Below are positions 8,220 through 16,652 of a DNA stretch of 64,000 nucleotides, piece after piece. Positions within the stretch are counted from its first letter, which is position 1. Every line of letters begins with the position of its first letter. A program made the translations under genes and the position numbers. A model generated the notes under the pieces. That model saw only the letters and a program-made list of their open reading frames with translations. It was not told where the DNA came from and did not search any database. This stretch comes from Serpens sp964410065. GTDB taxonomy: Bacteria; Pseudomonadota; Gammaproteobacteria; Pseudomonadales; Pseudomonadaceae. Location: contig CAYPFO010000004.1 of the NCBI GenBank assembly GCA_964410065.1, positions 33,405-97,404 of the forward strand, given 5' to 3'.

Positions 8220-8693
8220 GTGAGCGCTCACCACATTGCCCAACTCAACATTGCCAAGCTGTTGGCGCCGATTGACTCACCGCAACTTTCAGTCTTTGTA
8301 AACAACCGGGACAGGATCAACGCACTGGCGGATGAAGCGCCAGGGTTTATCTGGCGCTTGCAAACCGAGGAAGGGGACGCCACTGGCATAGACTTCTTCG
8401 GTGCTGATTACATCGTCAACCTGTCGGTGTGGAGCTCCATCGAAGCGCTGAATACTTACGTTTACCACTCTGCACACGTGGAGGTCTTGCGCCGCAAGAA
8501 GGAGTGGTTTCATGCCATGCATGACGCAAACATGGTGCTGTGGTGGGTACCTGCCGGCCACCTTCCATCCATTGAGGAAGCCGCGCAAAAGTTGAGTCTT
8601 TTACGGGCCAACGGACCTACGCAAGAAGCATTTACCTACAAGAAATCATTTTCTGCGCCGGGACAGATACTGGAGGTCGCGCTGAATTCGTAG
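8220..8693 (+). CDS. DUF3291 domain protein
   Basis: The 157-residue product starts at GTG (SAHHIAQLNIAKLLAPIDSP) after AAGGAAG. The pattern AQLNIA, FVNNRDRINALADEAPGFIWRL, NLSVWSSIEALNTYVY and LWWVPAGHLPSIEEA is that of DUF3291, a dimeric alpha-beta-barrel related to antibiotic-biosynthesis monooxygenase folds. No enzymatic role is established for the family. Its TAG stop codon falls inside the start of an intergenic palindromic repeat (8690-8780), so the repeat may have set the present C-terminus. Confidence 0.82.
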   Translation: MSAHHIAQLNIAKLLAPIDSPQLSVFVNNRDRINALADEAPGFIWRLQTEEGDATGIDFFGADYIVNLSVWSSIEALNTYVYHSAHVEVLRRKKEWFHAMHDANMVLWWVPAGHLPSIEEAAQKLSLLRANGPTQEAFTYKKSFSAPGQILEVALNS

Positions 8694-8780
8694 GCGGCCT
8701 CGCCCGTTGCGATGAGATAGCCATGCGCAGTTTCCGGGCAGGCCGCCGCACCGCGTCGAGTATCCAGTCAACCCGCTAGC
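8690..8780. repeat. Degenerate copy of the GTAGGGCGGCCTCGCCCG repeat family
   Basis: It reads gtaggcggcctcgcccgttg at its left end, has the inverted sequence gggcaggccgccgc in the middle, and closes with the family segment gagtatccagtcaaccc. The same blocks occur in order in the fuller copies at 20591-20740 and 21985-22130. The copy overlaps the stop codon of the preceding gene. Confidence 0.7.
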
Positions 8781-8862
8781 ATCCCCCGCGCTTCAAGCCA
8801 GTGATAAGGTTCGCGGTTCGATTCAAAAAGAGCCCTGTCGATGTGCAAAAAAGGGAGCAAGC

Positions 8863-10047
8863 GTGTCCGCAACCAACCACTCCGTCCCGGGGCGGGAAAT
8901 CTCATGGTTTGTCTTTGGCCTGATGGCGAGTGTTACCTTCGTCGGCCTTTTGTCTGAGCTGCTGCCGTCCGGACTGTTGCCGCAGATGAGCGAAGGCCTG
9001 GGGGTCTCCGAACCCCAGCTCGGTTTCCTGGTCGGTGTCTACGCGCTGGCTTCAGCCCTGTGCGCCATTCCGCTGGTCAGCGCAACCCTGGCGGTCAACC
9101 GCAAGCGACTGCTACTGGTGCTGCTGATCGGCTTCGCCGCCTCTAATATCATCGTCGCGCTGGCGTCTTCCTACTCGGTCATCGTTGCCAGCCGCATCAT
9201 CGGCGGTATTTGTGCGGGTGTGATGTGGCCAATGATCGCCGCCTATGGCACGCGCCTGGTACCCGAGAACATGCACGGCAAGGCCATCACGGTGATCATG
9301 TCGGGCAATACCCTGGGCATCAGCATCGGCCTGCCCGTCATGACGATGATCGGCATCACGTTCGGCTGGCGGAGCGCATTCATGGTCCTGGGGCTGACCG
9401 TCGCCGCCATCGCCGTGCTGGCGTATTTTCACCTGCCTGCGGTGGAAGGCGAAAAGCTCAGCAAGAGCAACTCGCCCCTGGCAGTGCTGAAACAGCCTTC
9501 GATTCTGATCGTGCTGCTGCTGACCTTTCTCGGGGTCACCGCCCACTACGGCATCTACACCTACATCACGTTACTGGTAGAAATGTTCGACTTCGCAGGC
9601 GGTATCGAGCTGGCCCTGTTGATCTTCGGCATCGGCTCGGTCATTTCAGTCATCGTGTCCGCGAAGATCATCGATGCGTATCTGCGCCCGCTGATCGTGT
9701 CCATGCTCGCCGGCGGCGGCATTTCCATGGCCCTGTTCCTCGTCTTCCAAGGGACAGCCGGCATCTCCCATGTGGCGTTTTTCTTCTGGGGTCTGGCGTT
9801 TGGCCCACTGGTGACGATGTATCAGACCGCTGTCAGCAAGCAGATCGAGAACGCCAAGGACGTGGCCACCTCGGTGCAGTCGAGCGTGTTCAACTTCTCG
9901 ATCATGATCGCCACCTGGGTTGGCGGCCTTCTCTTGACTCGCTTCCCGGAGGCCGGCATCAACGGCATCGTCTACCTGTCGCTGATCTGTTTTGTCTTGG
10001 CCACGCTGCTTGCGCTGGTGGCCAAGCGCACCCTGCGCTCTTCCTGA
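8863..10047 (+). CDS. MFS transporter of the DHA1/AraJ type
   Basis: The 394-residue protein has 12 predicted membrane helices. Its N-terminus has the order seen in drug:proton antiporters of the DHA1 family: GLLSELLPSGLLPQMSEGLGVSE, then GVYALASALCAIPLV and a basic loop VNRKRLL. SRIIGGICAGVMWPM in helix 4 and GNTLGISIGLPVMTMIGITFGWR in helix 5 (motif C region) are typical of the AraJ/YdhP-like arabinose-efflux group. It likely exports small organic molecules; the substrate is unknown. The start is GTG at 8863 with AAAAGGGAG upstream. A bidirectional terminator follows. Confidence 0.87.
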   Translation: MSATNHSVPGREISWFVFGLMASVTFVGLLSELLPSGLLPQMSEGLGVSEPQLGFLVGVYALASALCAIPLVSATLAVNRKRLLLVLLIGFAASNIIVALASSYSVIVASRIIGGICAGVMWPMIAAYGTRLVPENMHGKAITVIMSGNTLGISIGLPVMTMIGITFGWRSAFMVLGLTVAAIAVLAYFHLPAVEGEKLSKSNSPLAVLKQPSILIVLLLTFLGVTAHYGIYTYITLLVEMFDFAGGIELALLIFGIGSVISVIVSAKIIDAYLRPLIVSMLAGGGISMALFLVFQGTAGISHVAFFFWGLAFGPLVTMYQTAVSKQIENAKDVATSVQSSVFNFSIMIATWVGGLLLTRFPEAGINGIVYLSLICFVLATLLALVAKRTLRSS

Positions 10048-10139
10048 GGATTGCACCCACCTTCAAGCATTGGATGCTATTTGGTTGAACTCGACTGTGC
10101 AGGAAGCCCTCAATCGAGACCTACGCCCGGCCTTAACGC

Positions 10140-10165
10140 AAAACAGCACCCACAGGTGCTGTTTT
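10140..10165. terminator. Bidirectional rho-independent terminator
   Basis: The perfect stem aaaacagcacc/ggtgctgtttt with a 4-nt loop has A-run and T-run flanks. It can serve both the MFS gene from the left and the cytochrome b561 operon from the right. Confidence 0.88.
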
Positions 10166-10181
10166 GGGTAGAGCAGAAGCT

Positions 10182-10706
10182 TCAGCCCGCCATGCGCTTG
10201 AGCGTGTCGTCCTTCTTGACGAAGTGGTGGAACAGCGCAGCCGCGATATGGCCCAGAACCAACGCGACGAACAGCCAGGCCAGCGGCGAATGCAGGCTAC
10301 CCAGGCTGATCATCCAGCCGGTTTCCACGCCGGTCTTGGCGACCAGTTGCATGCCAAACACCTTAAGTCCATAGCCGTTGCCGAGCATCAGCAGAATGCC
10401 GGTGATCGGCATCAGCAGCATGCTGGCATACAGCAGGCCATGGCCTGCCTTGACCAACAGCGCGGTTGGCCCGACATGCTGCGGGCGTTGATGCCGTTGA
10501 CCCAGCGCCCAGAGCAGGCGTAGCACGATCAACACCAGCAGCAGGCCACCGATGGAAATATGCCAGGGCACCAGGGTCTGGCCGATCCAGTGTTCGCCAT
10601 CGCTGATGCGGTCGCCCAGCTTGAGGAACTGCCATCCAATCAGCAGCGCCATGGCCCAATGCAGAAGCCGGGTCATCCCGCCGTAGCGATGTGCTGAATC
10701 ATTCAT
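10182..10706 (-). CDS. Cytochrome b561 family protein
   Basis: The 174-residue inner-membrane protein has four helices and the histidines expected of a di-heme b561: H16 in RLLHWAMALLIGW, the PWHISIGGLL histidine near 49, and histidines in the third and fourth helices (AGHGLLYAS, LVLGHIAAALFHH). The family transfers electrons from quinol or cytosolic donors. It is the last gene of a leftward set with DUF2218, SDR and dioxygenase genes (gaps of 16 to 56 bases), divergent from a LysR regulator. It may therefore be the membrane electron partner of that redox operon. Confidence 0.88.
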   Translation of the reverse strand: MNDSAHRYGGMTRLLHWAMALLIGWQFLKLGDRISDGEHWIGQTLVPWHISIGGLLLVLIVLRLLWALGQRHQRPQHVGPTALLVKAGHGLLYASMLLMPITGILLMLGNGYGLKVFGMQLVAKTGVETGWMISLGSLHSPLAWLFVALVLGHIAAALFHHFVKKDDTLKRMAG

Positions 10707-10731
10707 GTTTCTCTCCTAATGCTGGTAAGAA

Positions 10732-11022
10732 TCAAGACGCTTGTCGATGCCAGGCAAACTCAGGCAGCGGCGCGGCAGCCATGCGTTGCAAATGATCAGC
10801 GACCACCGATTGAAGACGCAGAATCTGCTCTTCTTCAGCGGCCTGCAAACGCACATGCAACCCAGCCTCCTGCACGTTGAGCAAGCAATGCCCAAAGCTG
10901 AGTTCAATCTCGCCCTGACGTTCGTCGAGGCTGACCGGAAACTTGTGGCTCCAGTGCTTGCACAGCCGCGTGATCAATCGTTGCGGATTGTCCGTGACGA
11001 TCTGAGCAGTAGAAACCAACAT
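10732..11022 (-). CDS. DUF2218 domain protein
   Basis: The 96-residue product from ATG at 11022 has a perfect AGGAGG about 7 bases upstream. The sequence MLVSTAQIVTDNPQRLITRLCKHWSHKF, then GEIELSFG and RLQSVVADHLQRMA, is that of DUF2218, small proteins often encoded beside siderophore-interacting or redox genes. The alternating pattern and the late VVADHL helix suggest a small alpha-beta fold. It has no known enzymatic activity. Its place between an SDR and a cytochrome b561 suggests a role with that operon. Confidence 0.85.
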   Translation of the reverse strand: MLVSTAQIVTDNPQRLITRLCKHWSHKFPVSLDERQGEIELSFGHCLLNVQEAGLHVRLQAAEEEQILRLQSVVADHLQRMAAAPLPEFAWHRQAS

Positions 11023-11078
11023 GATGAACCTCCTGTGAATCAGCCCACCGGCTACTGCGCGGCGAGGACAATGATGAG

Positions 11079-11873
11079 TCAGGCAATGCTTTCGACGATA
11101 CCGCCCTCGACCCGCAAAGCCGCACCTGTGGTGGCGCTGGCCTGGGGCGATGCCGCATAGACGCACAGATTGGCCACTTCCTCGGGTGTGGCGAAACGGC
11201 GAATCAGACTCGACGGGCGATTTTCGGCGAGGAACAACGCCTCCATCTCCGTTGCGGTCACTCCACGCTCCTGGGCCATTTTGCCGACAAAGGCGATGGC
11301 GCCCTCAGTACGGGTCGGCCCCGGCAGGATGGTATTGACGGTCACACCGCTGCCGGCCAGCACCTTGGCCAAGCCACGGGACAGGCCTTGCAAGGCCGCC
11401 TTGCTTACGCCGTAGTGGACCATTTCACCGGGGATGTTCAGCGCCGATTCGCTGGAGATAAACTGAATCCGTCCCCAGCCGCGCGCCTGCATGCCCTGGG
11501 CATAGTGACGGGCCAGACGCACGCCGCTCATCACGTTGACCTGGAAGATTTCTTCCCAGTCCGCATCGCTGATGTCAAAGAACGGCTTGACCCCATAAAT
11601 GCCCAGGTTGTTGATCAGAATGTCGGCCTCGGGCTCGGCATCGATCAGTGCCTGGCAACCGGCAGCCGTGCCTAGATCGGCCACTACGCCGCGGGCCTGC
11701 GCACCGGCTTGAGTACCGCTCAGCGCGGCCAATGTGGCATCGACGCCCTCTTGGTGGCGACCGCTGATGACCACGGTAGCGCCGGCATCGGCCAGGCCCT
11801 TGGCAATGGCCAGGCCGATCCCGCCGGTGGAGCCGGTGACGATGGCGGTCTTGCCGGAAAGGTTGATGATCAT
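11079..11873 (-). CDS. SDR family oxidoreductase
   Basis: The 264-residue protein has TGSTGGIG near residue 14, NNLGIYG for the NNAG motif, a catalytic Ser in FISSESALN and YGVSK for the Tyr-Lys pair. A segment between the active site and the end (RPSSLIRRFATPEEVANLCVYAASP) closes the fold in the usual way. The arginine in VVISGRH after the second strand suggests NADP(H). It starts 16 bases after the dioxygenase gene, so the two are probably translated from one mRNA. The substrate is unknown. Confidence 0.88.
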   Translation of the reverse strand: MIINLSGKTAIVTGSTGGIGLAIAKGLADAGATVVISGRHQEGVDATLAALSGTQAGAQARGVVADLGTAAGCQALIDAEPEADILINNLGIYGVKPFFDISDADWEEIFQVNVMSGVRLARHYAQGMQARGWGRIQFISSESALNIPGEMVHYGVSKAALQGLSRGLAKVLAGSGVTVNTILPGPTRTEGAIAFVGKMAQERGVTATEMEALFLAENRPSSLIRRFATPEEVANLCVYAASPQASATTGAALRVEGGIVESIA

Positions 11874-11889
11874 AAAAATCTCCTGAGAA

Positions 11890-12705
11890 TTAGCCGAAAC
11901 GGAAGGCCGACAACGTGGTTTCCATCACCCGATCGCTAAAGATGCGCTGGCCAGCGTCCTCACCCGCCGCGCCGGCCGCCAGCATCAGCGGCAACAGGTG
12001 CTCCTCGGCGCGCGGCGGATGGCACAGGCGGGCCGAAGGTGCCTGGCCCCAGTTGGCCAGGGCGTGCTCGCGCTGTTGCGGCGCAGATTCGACAGCCTCT
12101 ACCAGCCACCCGTCGAACTCATCGGAAATCGGCCCGAAACGCGGATCGCCGTAACCGCGCATGTTGTGGAAGCTCATGCCGCTACCGACGATCAGCACCC
12201 CTTCGTCGCGCAGCGAGGCCAGTGCGCGACCGGCATCCAGGTGCGCCTGCGGGTCCAGATCATGGCGCAGCGACAGCTGCACCACCGGGATGTCGGCATC
12301 GGGAAACATCAGCTTCAGCGGAATGAACATGCCGTGGTCATAACCACGCGCGGAATTCTGCTGTGCCGGCAGTTGCGCCTCACTCAGCAACCCAGCGATG
12401 CGCTCCGCCAATTGCGGCTCACCGGGGGCCGGATAGCGCAGCTCGTAGGTATGTTCTGGAAAGCCGTTGTAGTCGTAGATCAGCTCCGGCTGTGGGCCGC
12501 TGGTCACGCTGAAGGCCGGCTCCAGCCAGTGAGCCGAGACCAGCACGATGGCCGAGGGGCGCGCGGGCAAGGTAGTGGCTACGTTCTTCAGGAAGTCGGC
12601 CATCTGGTTCCAGGCGGTGGGCGGGTTCCAGTCCATGAAGAAGCAAGGGCCCGCGCCATGGGGCACGAACAGGGTGGGCATACGGGTATTGCTGATAGCG
12701 GTCAT
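11890..12705 (-). CDS. DODA-type (YgiD/LigB-like) extradiol dioxygenase
   Basis: The 271-residue protein has the residues of the LigB-superfamily DODA class: PHGAG (H16), SAHW (H59) and EEHLLPL (H236) as likely metal ligands, with HGMFIPL (H124) and the histidine at 180 (GSGMSFHN) as catalytic bases. YgiD of E. coli opens the catechol ring of L-DOPA with zinc. Here the substrate is unknown and could be another catechol-like or quinone compound. It is the first gene of a four-gene leftward set and faces the LysR gene across 108 bases. Confidence 0.88.
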   Translation of the reverse strand: MTAISNTRMPTLFVPHGAGPCFFMDWNPPTAWNQMADFLKNVATTLPARPSAIVLVSAHWLEPAFSVTSGPQPELIYDYNGFPEHTYELRYPAPGEPQLAERIAGLLSEAQLPAQQNSARGYDHGMFIPLKLMFPDADIPVVQLSLRHDLDPQAHLDAGRALASLRDEGVLIVGSGMSFHNMRGYGDPRFGPISDEFDGWLVEAVESAPQQREHALANWGQAPSARLCHPPRAEEHLLPLMLAAGAAGEDAGQRIFSDRVMETTLSAFRFG

Positions 12706-12760
12706 GGTGGACTCTCCGCACGGTTTAATGAATGCGGCAAGTATCGCTTGGTTCGTTTAC

Positions 12761-12778
12761 ATTGATAATTCACTCAAT
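12761..12778. promoter_or_regulatory. Candidate LysR operator (ATTGA-N8-TCAAT)
   Basis: A perfect interrupted palindrome lies in the 108-base gap between the divergent dioxygenase operon and the LysR gene. Dyads of this size in such a gap are the usual binding sites of LysR regulators. The assignment is positional. Confidence 0.5.
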
Positions 12779-12813
12779 ACTGCTTTCACTTCCTACTAAT
12801 AGTGAGAAATCAA

Positions 12814-13728
12814 ATGCTTGATCGCGTCACGGGCATGCGTATTTTCGTGCGCGCCGTCAGCGCTGGCAGCCTTTCCGCGGCGGGCCGGCACTTGGATATG
12901 TCCCCAGCGATGGCTACCAAGCATCTGGACGCGCTGGAGACGCACCTGGGTGTCAAGCTGCTGCACCGCACCACGCGCCGCCTGAGCCTCACCGAGGCTG
13001 GCAGTGAGTATCTGGAAGCCTGCTTGCGCATTCTTCCGGAGATCGACGAAGCCGAAGCCAGTGCTGCGTCGCAACGGGTCGATGCCCGTGGGCTGCTGCG
13101 CATGAACATGCCGCTGTCGTTCGGCAGCCGCTTCATCGCCCCACTGCTGCCGGCGTTCAGCCACAAACATCCGGCATTGAAGATAGAGCTGGGGCTGACC
13201 GACAGCGTCGTCGACCTGCTGGACGGTGGCTGGGACCTGGCGATTCGCATTGGCCGGCTGGCCGACAGTCCGCTGCAGGCCCGCAAGCTCGGCGATTGTG
13301 CGGAGATGGTCTGTGCCGCGCCCAGCTATCTCGACCAACGCGGCATACCCCGGCGGGTGGCCGAGCTGGCCCAGCACAATTGCCTTGGCTACACCCTGTC
13401 GTCCTGGGGCGGAGGCAAGGAATGGGCGTTCGGCCGCGACGGCAGCGTGCGCGTCGCAATCCATGGCGATCTCGCCGCCAACAATGGCGATGCGCTGCTG
13501 GCCGCCGCCGTGGGTGGCCAAGGCCTGATCTACCAACCGGACTTCATTGTCTCGGAAGCGCTCAAGCGCGGTGAGCTGGTCGCTCTGGAACTCGACCATC
13601 CCACCTATTCCCTCGGTGGAATTTATGCGGTCTACCCGCAGGAACGCCGTCCGCCCGCCAAGGTACGGGTGATGATCGACTACCTGGCCGAGGCGTTTGC
13701 GAAAAATCCCGTGTGGCAGAGCGTTTAA
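12814..13728 (+). CDS. LysR family transcriptional regulator
   Basis: The 304-residue protein starts MLDRVTGMRIFVRAVSAGSLSAAGR. It has the winged-helix DNA-binding region in its first 60 residues (MSPAMATKHLDALETHLGVKLLHRTTRRLSLTEAG) and a substrate-binding domain of the CrgA/YafC branch (GLLRMNMPLSFG, LELGLTDSVVDLLDGGWDLAIRIG). A GTG at 12802 lies in frame but the ATG at 12814 fits the family. It is divergent from the dioxygenase/SDR/DUF2218/cytochrome b561 set, which it most likely controls in response to an aromatic or quinone ligand. Confidence 0.9.
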   Translation: MLDRVTGMRIFVRAVSAGSLSAAGRHLDMSPAMATKHLDALETHLGVKLLHRTTRRLSLTEAGSEYLEACLRILPEIDEAEASAASQRVDARGLLRMNMPLSFGSRFIAPLLPAFSHKHPALKIELGLTDSVVDLLDGGWDLAIRIGRLADSPLQARKLGDCAEMVCAAPSYLDQRGIPRRVAELAQHNCLGYTLSSWGGGKEWAFGRDGSVRVAIHGDLAANNGDALLAAAVGGQGLIYQPDFIVSEALKRGELVALELDHPTYSLGGIYAVYPQERRPPAKVRVMIDYLAEAFAKNPVWQSV

Positions 13729-13854
13729 GTTTGCTGGCGTGACTTCTACTTTCCAAATCGAAAGCGCCCAGGAATAAGCGAACGGTCCGGAGATCCCCGG
13801 CGACGGGCCACGTGCTCGTTGCATACGGCAGAGCCAGAAAGCGCGTGGCCCAAA

Positions 13855-13885
13855 CGAAAAAGGCAGCCCGAAGGCTGCCTTTTCG
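13855..13885. terminator. Terminator shared by the LysR and actP genes
   Basis: A stem of aaaggcagcc/ggctgccttt with a CGAA tetraloop is flanked by A and T runs. It lies between two convergent genes and so can end transcripts from both sides. Confidence 0.85.
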
Positions 13886-13899
13886 TATTACACGATCAC

Positions 13900-15564
13900 T
13901 TAGTGATCAACTGCACCGCTGCGACCGATACCGGTCTGGCTGCGAACAGTCAGGGCATCGAACGCATCACGCTCTTTATCAGCACGAGCGGACTTGTCGG
14001 TAACCGAGAAGAACCAGATCGCGAAGAAAGCCAGCGGGATGGAGAAGATACCCGGGTTCGGGAACGGCGCGATGGCTTCGGCGTTGCCGAACACGTCGAC
14101 CCACACGGTTTTGCTCAGCACCACCCACAGGGTGGCGACGAATAGGCCGACGAAGCCGCCGATGGTCGCACCGCGGGTGGTGCAGCCCCGCCAGGAGATG
14201 GACAGGACCAGCACCGGGAAGTTGGCGCTCGCCGCGATGGCGAAGGCCAGACCCACCATGAACGCCACGTTCTGGTTCTCGAAGACGATACCCAACAGGA
14301 TGGCCAGGACGCCCAGCACCAGGGTGGAGATCTTGGAGATGCGCATTTCCTGCTGCTCGGTCGCACGACCGCGAGCAATCACGTTGGCGTACAGGTCGTG
14401 AGCAATGGCAGCGGCGCCAGCCAGGGCGAGACCGGCAACCACGGCCACGATGGTGGCGAAGGTCACAGCGGCCAGGAAGCCCAGCAGCAGGCTGCCACCC
14501 ACGGCGTTGGACAGGTGCACCGCCGCCATGTTGGTGCCGCCGATCAAGTCCTTCAGCATGTCGAAGCTGCCATCGGCACCGACGTTGAAGAACTCCGGAT
14601 GACGAACCAGCAGGGCAATCGCGCCGAAGCCGATGATGAAGGTCAGCACGTAGAAGTAGCCGATGAAGCTGCTCGCCCAGATCACCGACTTGCGGGCTTC
14701 CTTGGCGCTGGACACGGTGAAGAAGCGCATCAGGATGTGCGGCAGGCCGGCAGTACCGAAGGCCAGGGCCAGACCCAGGGACAAGGCGTTGAGCGGGTTG
14801 CTGCTCACGGCGTCGCCCGGCGCCATCAGTTTTTCAGCATAGGGGTGCACGTTGACCGCTTCGGCCAGCAGAGCATCCGGGCTGAAACCGAACTGATACA
14901 GCACCAATACGGACAGCAAGGTACCGCCGGCCAGCATCAGGATCGCCTTGATGATCTGTACCCAGGTGGTGGCCGTCATGCCGCCAAAGAACACGTAGAT
15001 CATCATCAGCGCGCCGATGATCACCACGGAGATTTTGTATTCGAGACCGAACAGCAACACGATCAGCTTGCCGGCACCGACCATTTGAGCGATCAGGTAC
15101 AGCGCAATGATGGTCAGCGAGGCACTGGCCGCCAGCACGCGCATGGGCGTTTGCTCGAGGCGGAATGCCGTTACGTCGGCAAAGTTGAAGCGCCCCAGGT
15201 TACGCAGGCGCTCTGCCACCAGGAACATTACAACCGGCCAGCCGAACAGGAAGCCGATGGCGTAGATCACACCGTAGTAACCGGAGACGTACACCATGCC
15301 CGCAATCCCGAGGAACGAGGCTGCGGAAATATAGTCACCGGCAATAGCCAGACCGTTCTGGAAACCGGTAATGCCACCGCCTGCGGTGTAGAAATCAGAG
15401 GTGGTTTGCGTTTTACGCGCGGCCCACCAAGTGATGACCATGGTCCCGGCAATGAATACCAGGAACATGACGATGGCGCTGGTATTGGCTCCCTGGCCAT
15501 TTGCGGCAAATGCCGCCGGCGAGGCGAAAGACAACAGCAAAGCGCTGAGTAAAAACTTCTTCAT
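13900..15564 (-). CDS. actP: Cation/acetate symporter ActP
   Basis: The 554-residue sodium:solute symporter starts MKKFLLSALLLSFASPAAFAANG, a signal-like first helix, followed by about 13 more helices. The conserved segments TSDFYTAGGGITGFQNGLAIAGDYISAASFLGI and GTAGLPHILMRFFTV are those of ActP, which imports acetate and short monocarboxylates with a cation. It overlaps yjcH by 4 bases (ATGA), so translation is coupled, as in the enterobacterial acs-yjcH-actP operon. The acs gene is not adjacent here. Confidence 0.94.
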   Translation of the reverse strand: MKKFLLSALLLSFASPAAFAANGQGANTSAIVMFLVFIAGTMVITWWAARKTQTTSDFYTAGGGITGFQNGLAIAGDYISAASFLGIAGMVYVSGYYGVIYAIGFLFGWPVVMFLVAERLRNLGRFNFADVTAFRLEQTPMRVLAASASLTIIALYLIAQMVGAGKLIVLLFGLEYKISVVIIGALMMIYVFFGGMTATTWVQIIKAILMLAGGTLLSVLVLYQFGFSPDALLAEAVNVHPYAEKLMAPGDAVSSNPLNALSLGLALAFGTAGLPHILMRFFTVSSAKEARKSVIWASSFIGYFYVLTFIIGFGAIALLVRHPEFFNVGADGSFDMLKDLIGGTNMAAVHLSNAVGGSLLLGFLAAVTFATIVAVVAGLALAGAAAIAHDLYANVIARGRATEQQEMRISKISTLVLGVLAILLGIVFENQNVAFMVGLAFAIAASANFPVLVLSISWRGCTTRGATIGGFVGLFVATLWVVLSKTVWVDVFGNAEAIAPFPNPGIFSIPLAFFAIWFFSVTDKSARADKERDAFDALTVRSQTGIGRSGAVDH

Positions 15565-15869
15565 TGCACGTCCCTCACAACCGCTTCGAGCAACGGATCA
15601 AACACCTTGTTGGAGAAATACGTATACAAGGCAATCAGGAACACCGCGCTGCAGACCACCATCAAACCCACGAACAACCCTACGCTCATGGTCCAGTTCG
15701 GGCCCAGGGGCGCAGCGAACACCTCTGGCAGATAAGCCATGGTCAAGATGAAGCCTGAATAAATAATCAGGGTCACAGCGAAAAACGCCATGCTCACCTT
15801 GGTGCGGCGGCGCACCAACTCCTGATATTTGGGGTGCTTGAGCACCTCTGCCACTATGTCTTTCTGCAC
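15561..15869 (-). CDS. yjcH: DUF485 inner-membrane protein YjcH
   Basis: The 102-residue protein has two membrane helices. It carries the DUF485 pattern HPKYQELVRRRTKVSMAFF, YSGFILTMAYLPE and SVGLFVGLMVVCSAVFLIALYTYFSN. It is always encoded just before actP and is thought to assist the symporter. SD GGAGAG lies before the ATG. Confidence 0.93.
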   Translation of the reverse strand: MQKDIVAEVLKHPKYQELVRRRTKVSMAFFAVTLIIYSGFILTMAYLPEVFAAPLGPNWTMSVGLFVGLMVVCSAVFLIALYTYFSNKVFDPLLEAVVRDVQ

Positions 15870-16074
15870 TTGTTACTCTCCTTTTGCGTTGCGCACATCC
15901 ACACCTGTTGACCCACTAGGAAAGTATGTCTGGCAGCTTTTTTAACTTGTTGTAAGGATTTAAAGGCGCGACTCAACGTTAATTGACTCTTCCCTGCCTG
16001 GTGGCCAGGCTCCGGAGAGGAACCAACCCCGACCTGCTGAAAACCAGCTCCCTGAGATGAAGCCTCGGATCGCG

Positions 16075-16431
16075 CTATGTGCGCGCATCAGGCATTAAAC
16101 GGTCTTGTCCAAGCTGCATGGTTGCAGAGGCATCTGGCGGAAGTAGTTCCGCATTCATGCGTTCAAAATCTTGACTGGCACGTTTGAAATACAGACCCGC
16201 CAAGACAAATGAGGTGACAAGCAGCATCAGCCCCATCCCCCAGATCAGAGGGCTTAAGGGATGCGAAGCGCTGAGCAGCTCCGACTCGAAGGCAATCAGA
16301 AATAGAAAGGTCAGATAAAGGCCACTCAAAAGCAGAGTGAGCACCCAGGCGAGACGGCTACGTTTGGCCATCCGGCTCACGGGGCCTGCGCAGTGTTCGG
16401 TCCGCAGGGGGATTGGGTCGTGCAGGTGCAT
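16075..16431 (-). CDS. Small membrane protein resembling DUF485
   Basis: The 118-residue protein has two hydrophobic helices (about residues 27-48 and 61-83) between a basic N-terminal region (MAKRSRLAW) and a charged tail (YFKRASQDFERMNAELL). The spacing of helices and the closing pattern, a basic residue then FERMNAEL, parallel YjcH encoded 200 bases downstream on the same strand. It may therefore be a divergent DUF485 relative rather than an unrelated protein. AGGA lies 10 bases before the ATG at 16431; an internal ATG at 16371 is an alternative. No function is known. Confidence 0.6.
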   Translation of the reverse strand: MHLHDPIPLRTEHCAGPVSRMAKRSRLAWVLTLLLSGLYLTFLFLIAFESELLSASHPLSPLIWGMGLMLLVTSFVLAGLYFKRASQDFERMNAELLPPDASATMQLGQDRLMPDART

Positions 16432-16652
16432 CTTGTTTTTATCCTGGCCAGCAAGGTCTGGTTGGAGAACTGTAAAGCCGTGCTCCCTTGAAAGAAGGAC
16501 GACCTTAGTCTTAATCAGACGATAGTCGTAAGAGATTGATTTAGAGATGGTTTTCTGTTTTCAGCAGCGATACTGGCAACCGCACCAGTCATCCGGCCAA
16601 AGTCGCTGTGCGGCTCAGCTAAGCTGAAGCACTCTTTTGGGCAGTTTCCGCC

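Noticed and set aside
16514..16652. Possible ANR box near ttgatttagag upstream of the GH17 gene
   Set aside because: Only one half-site TTGAT is present; the second half does not match, so no FNR-type box is claimed.
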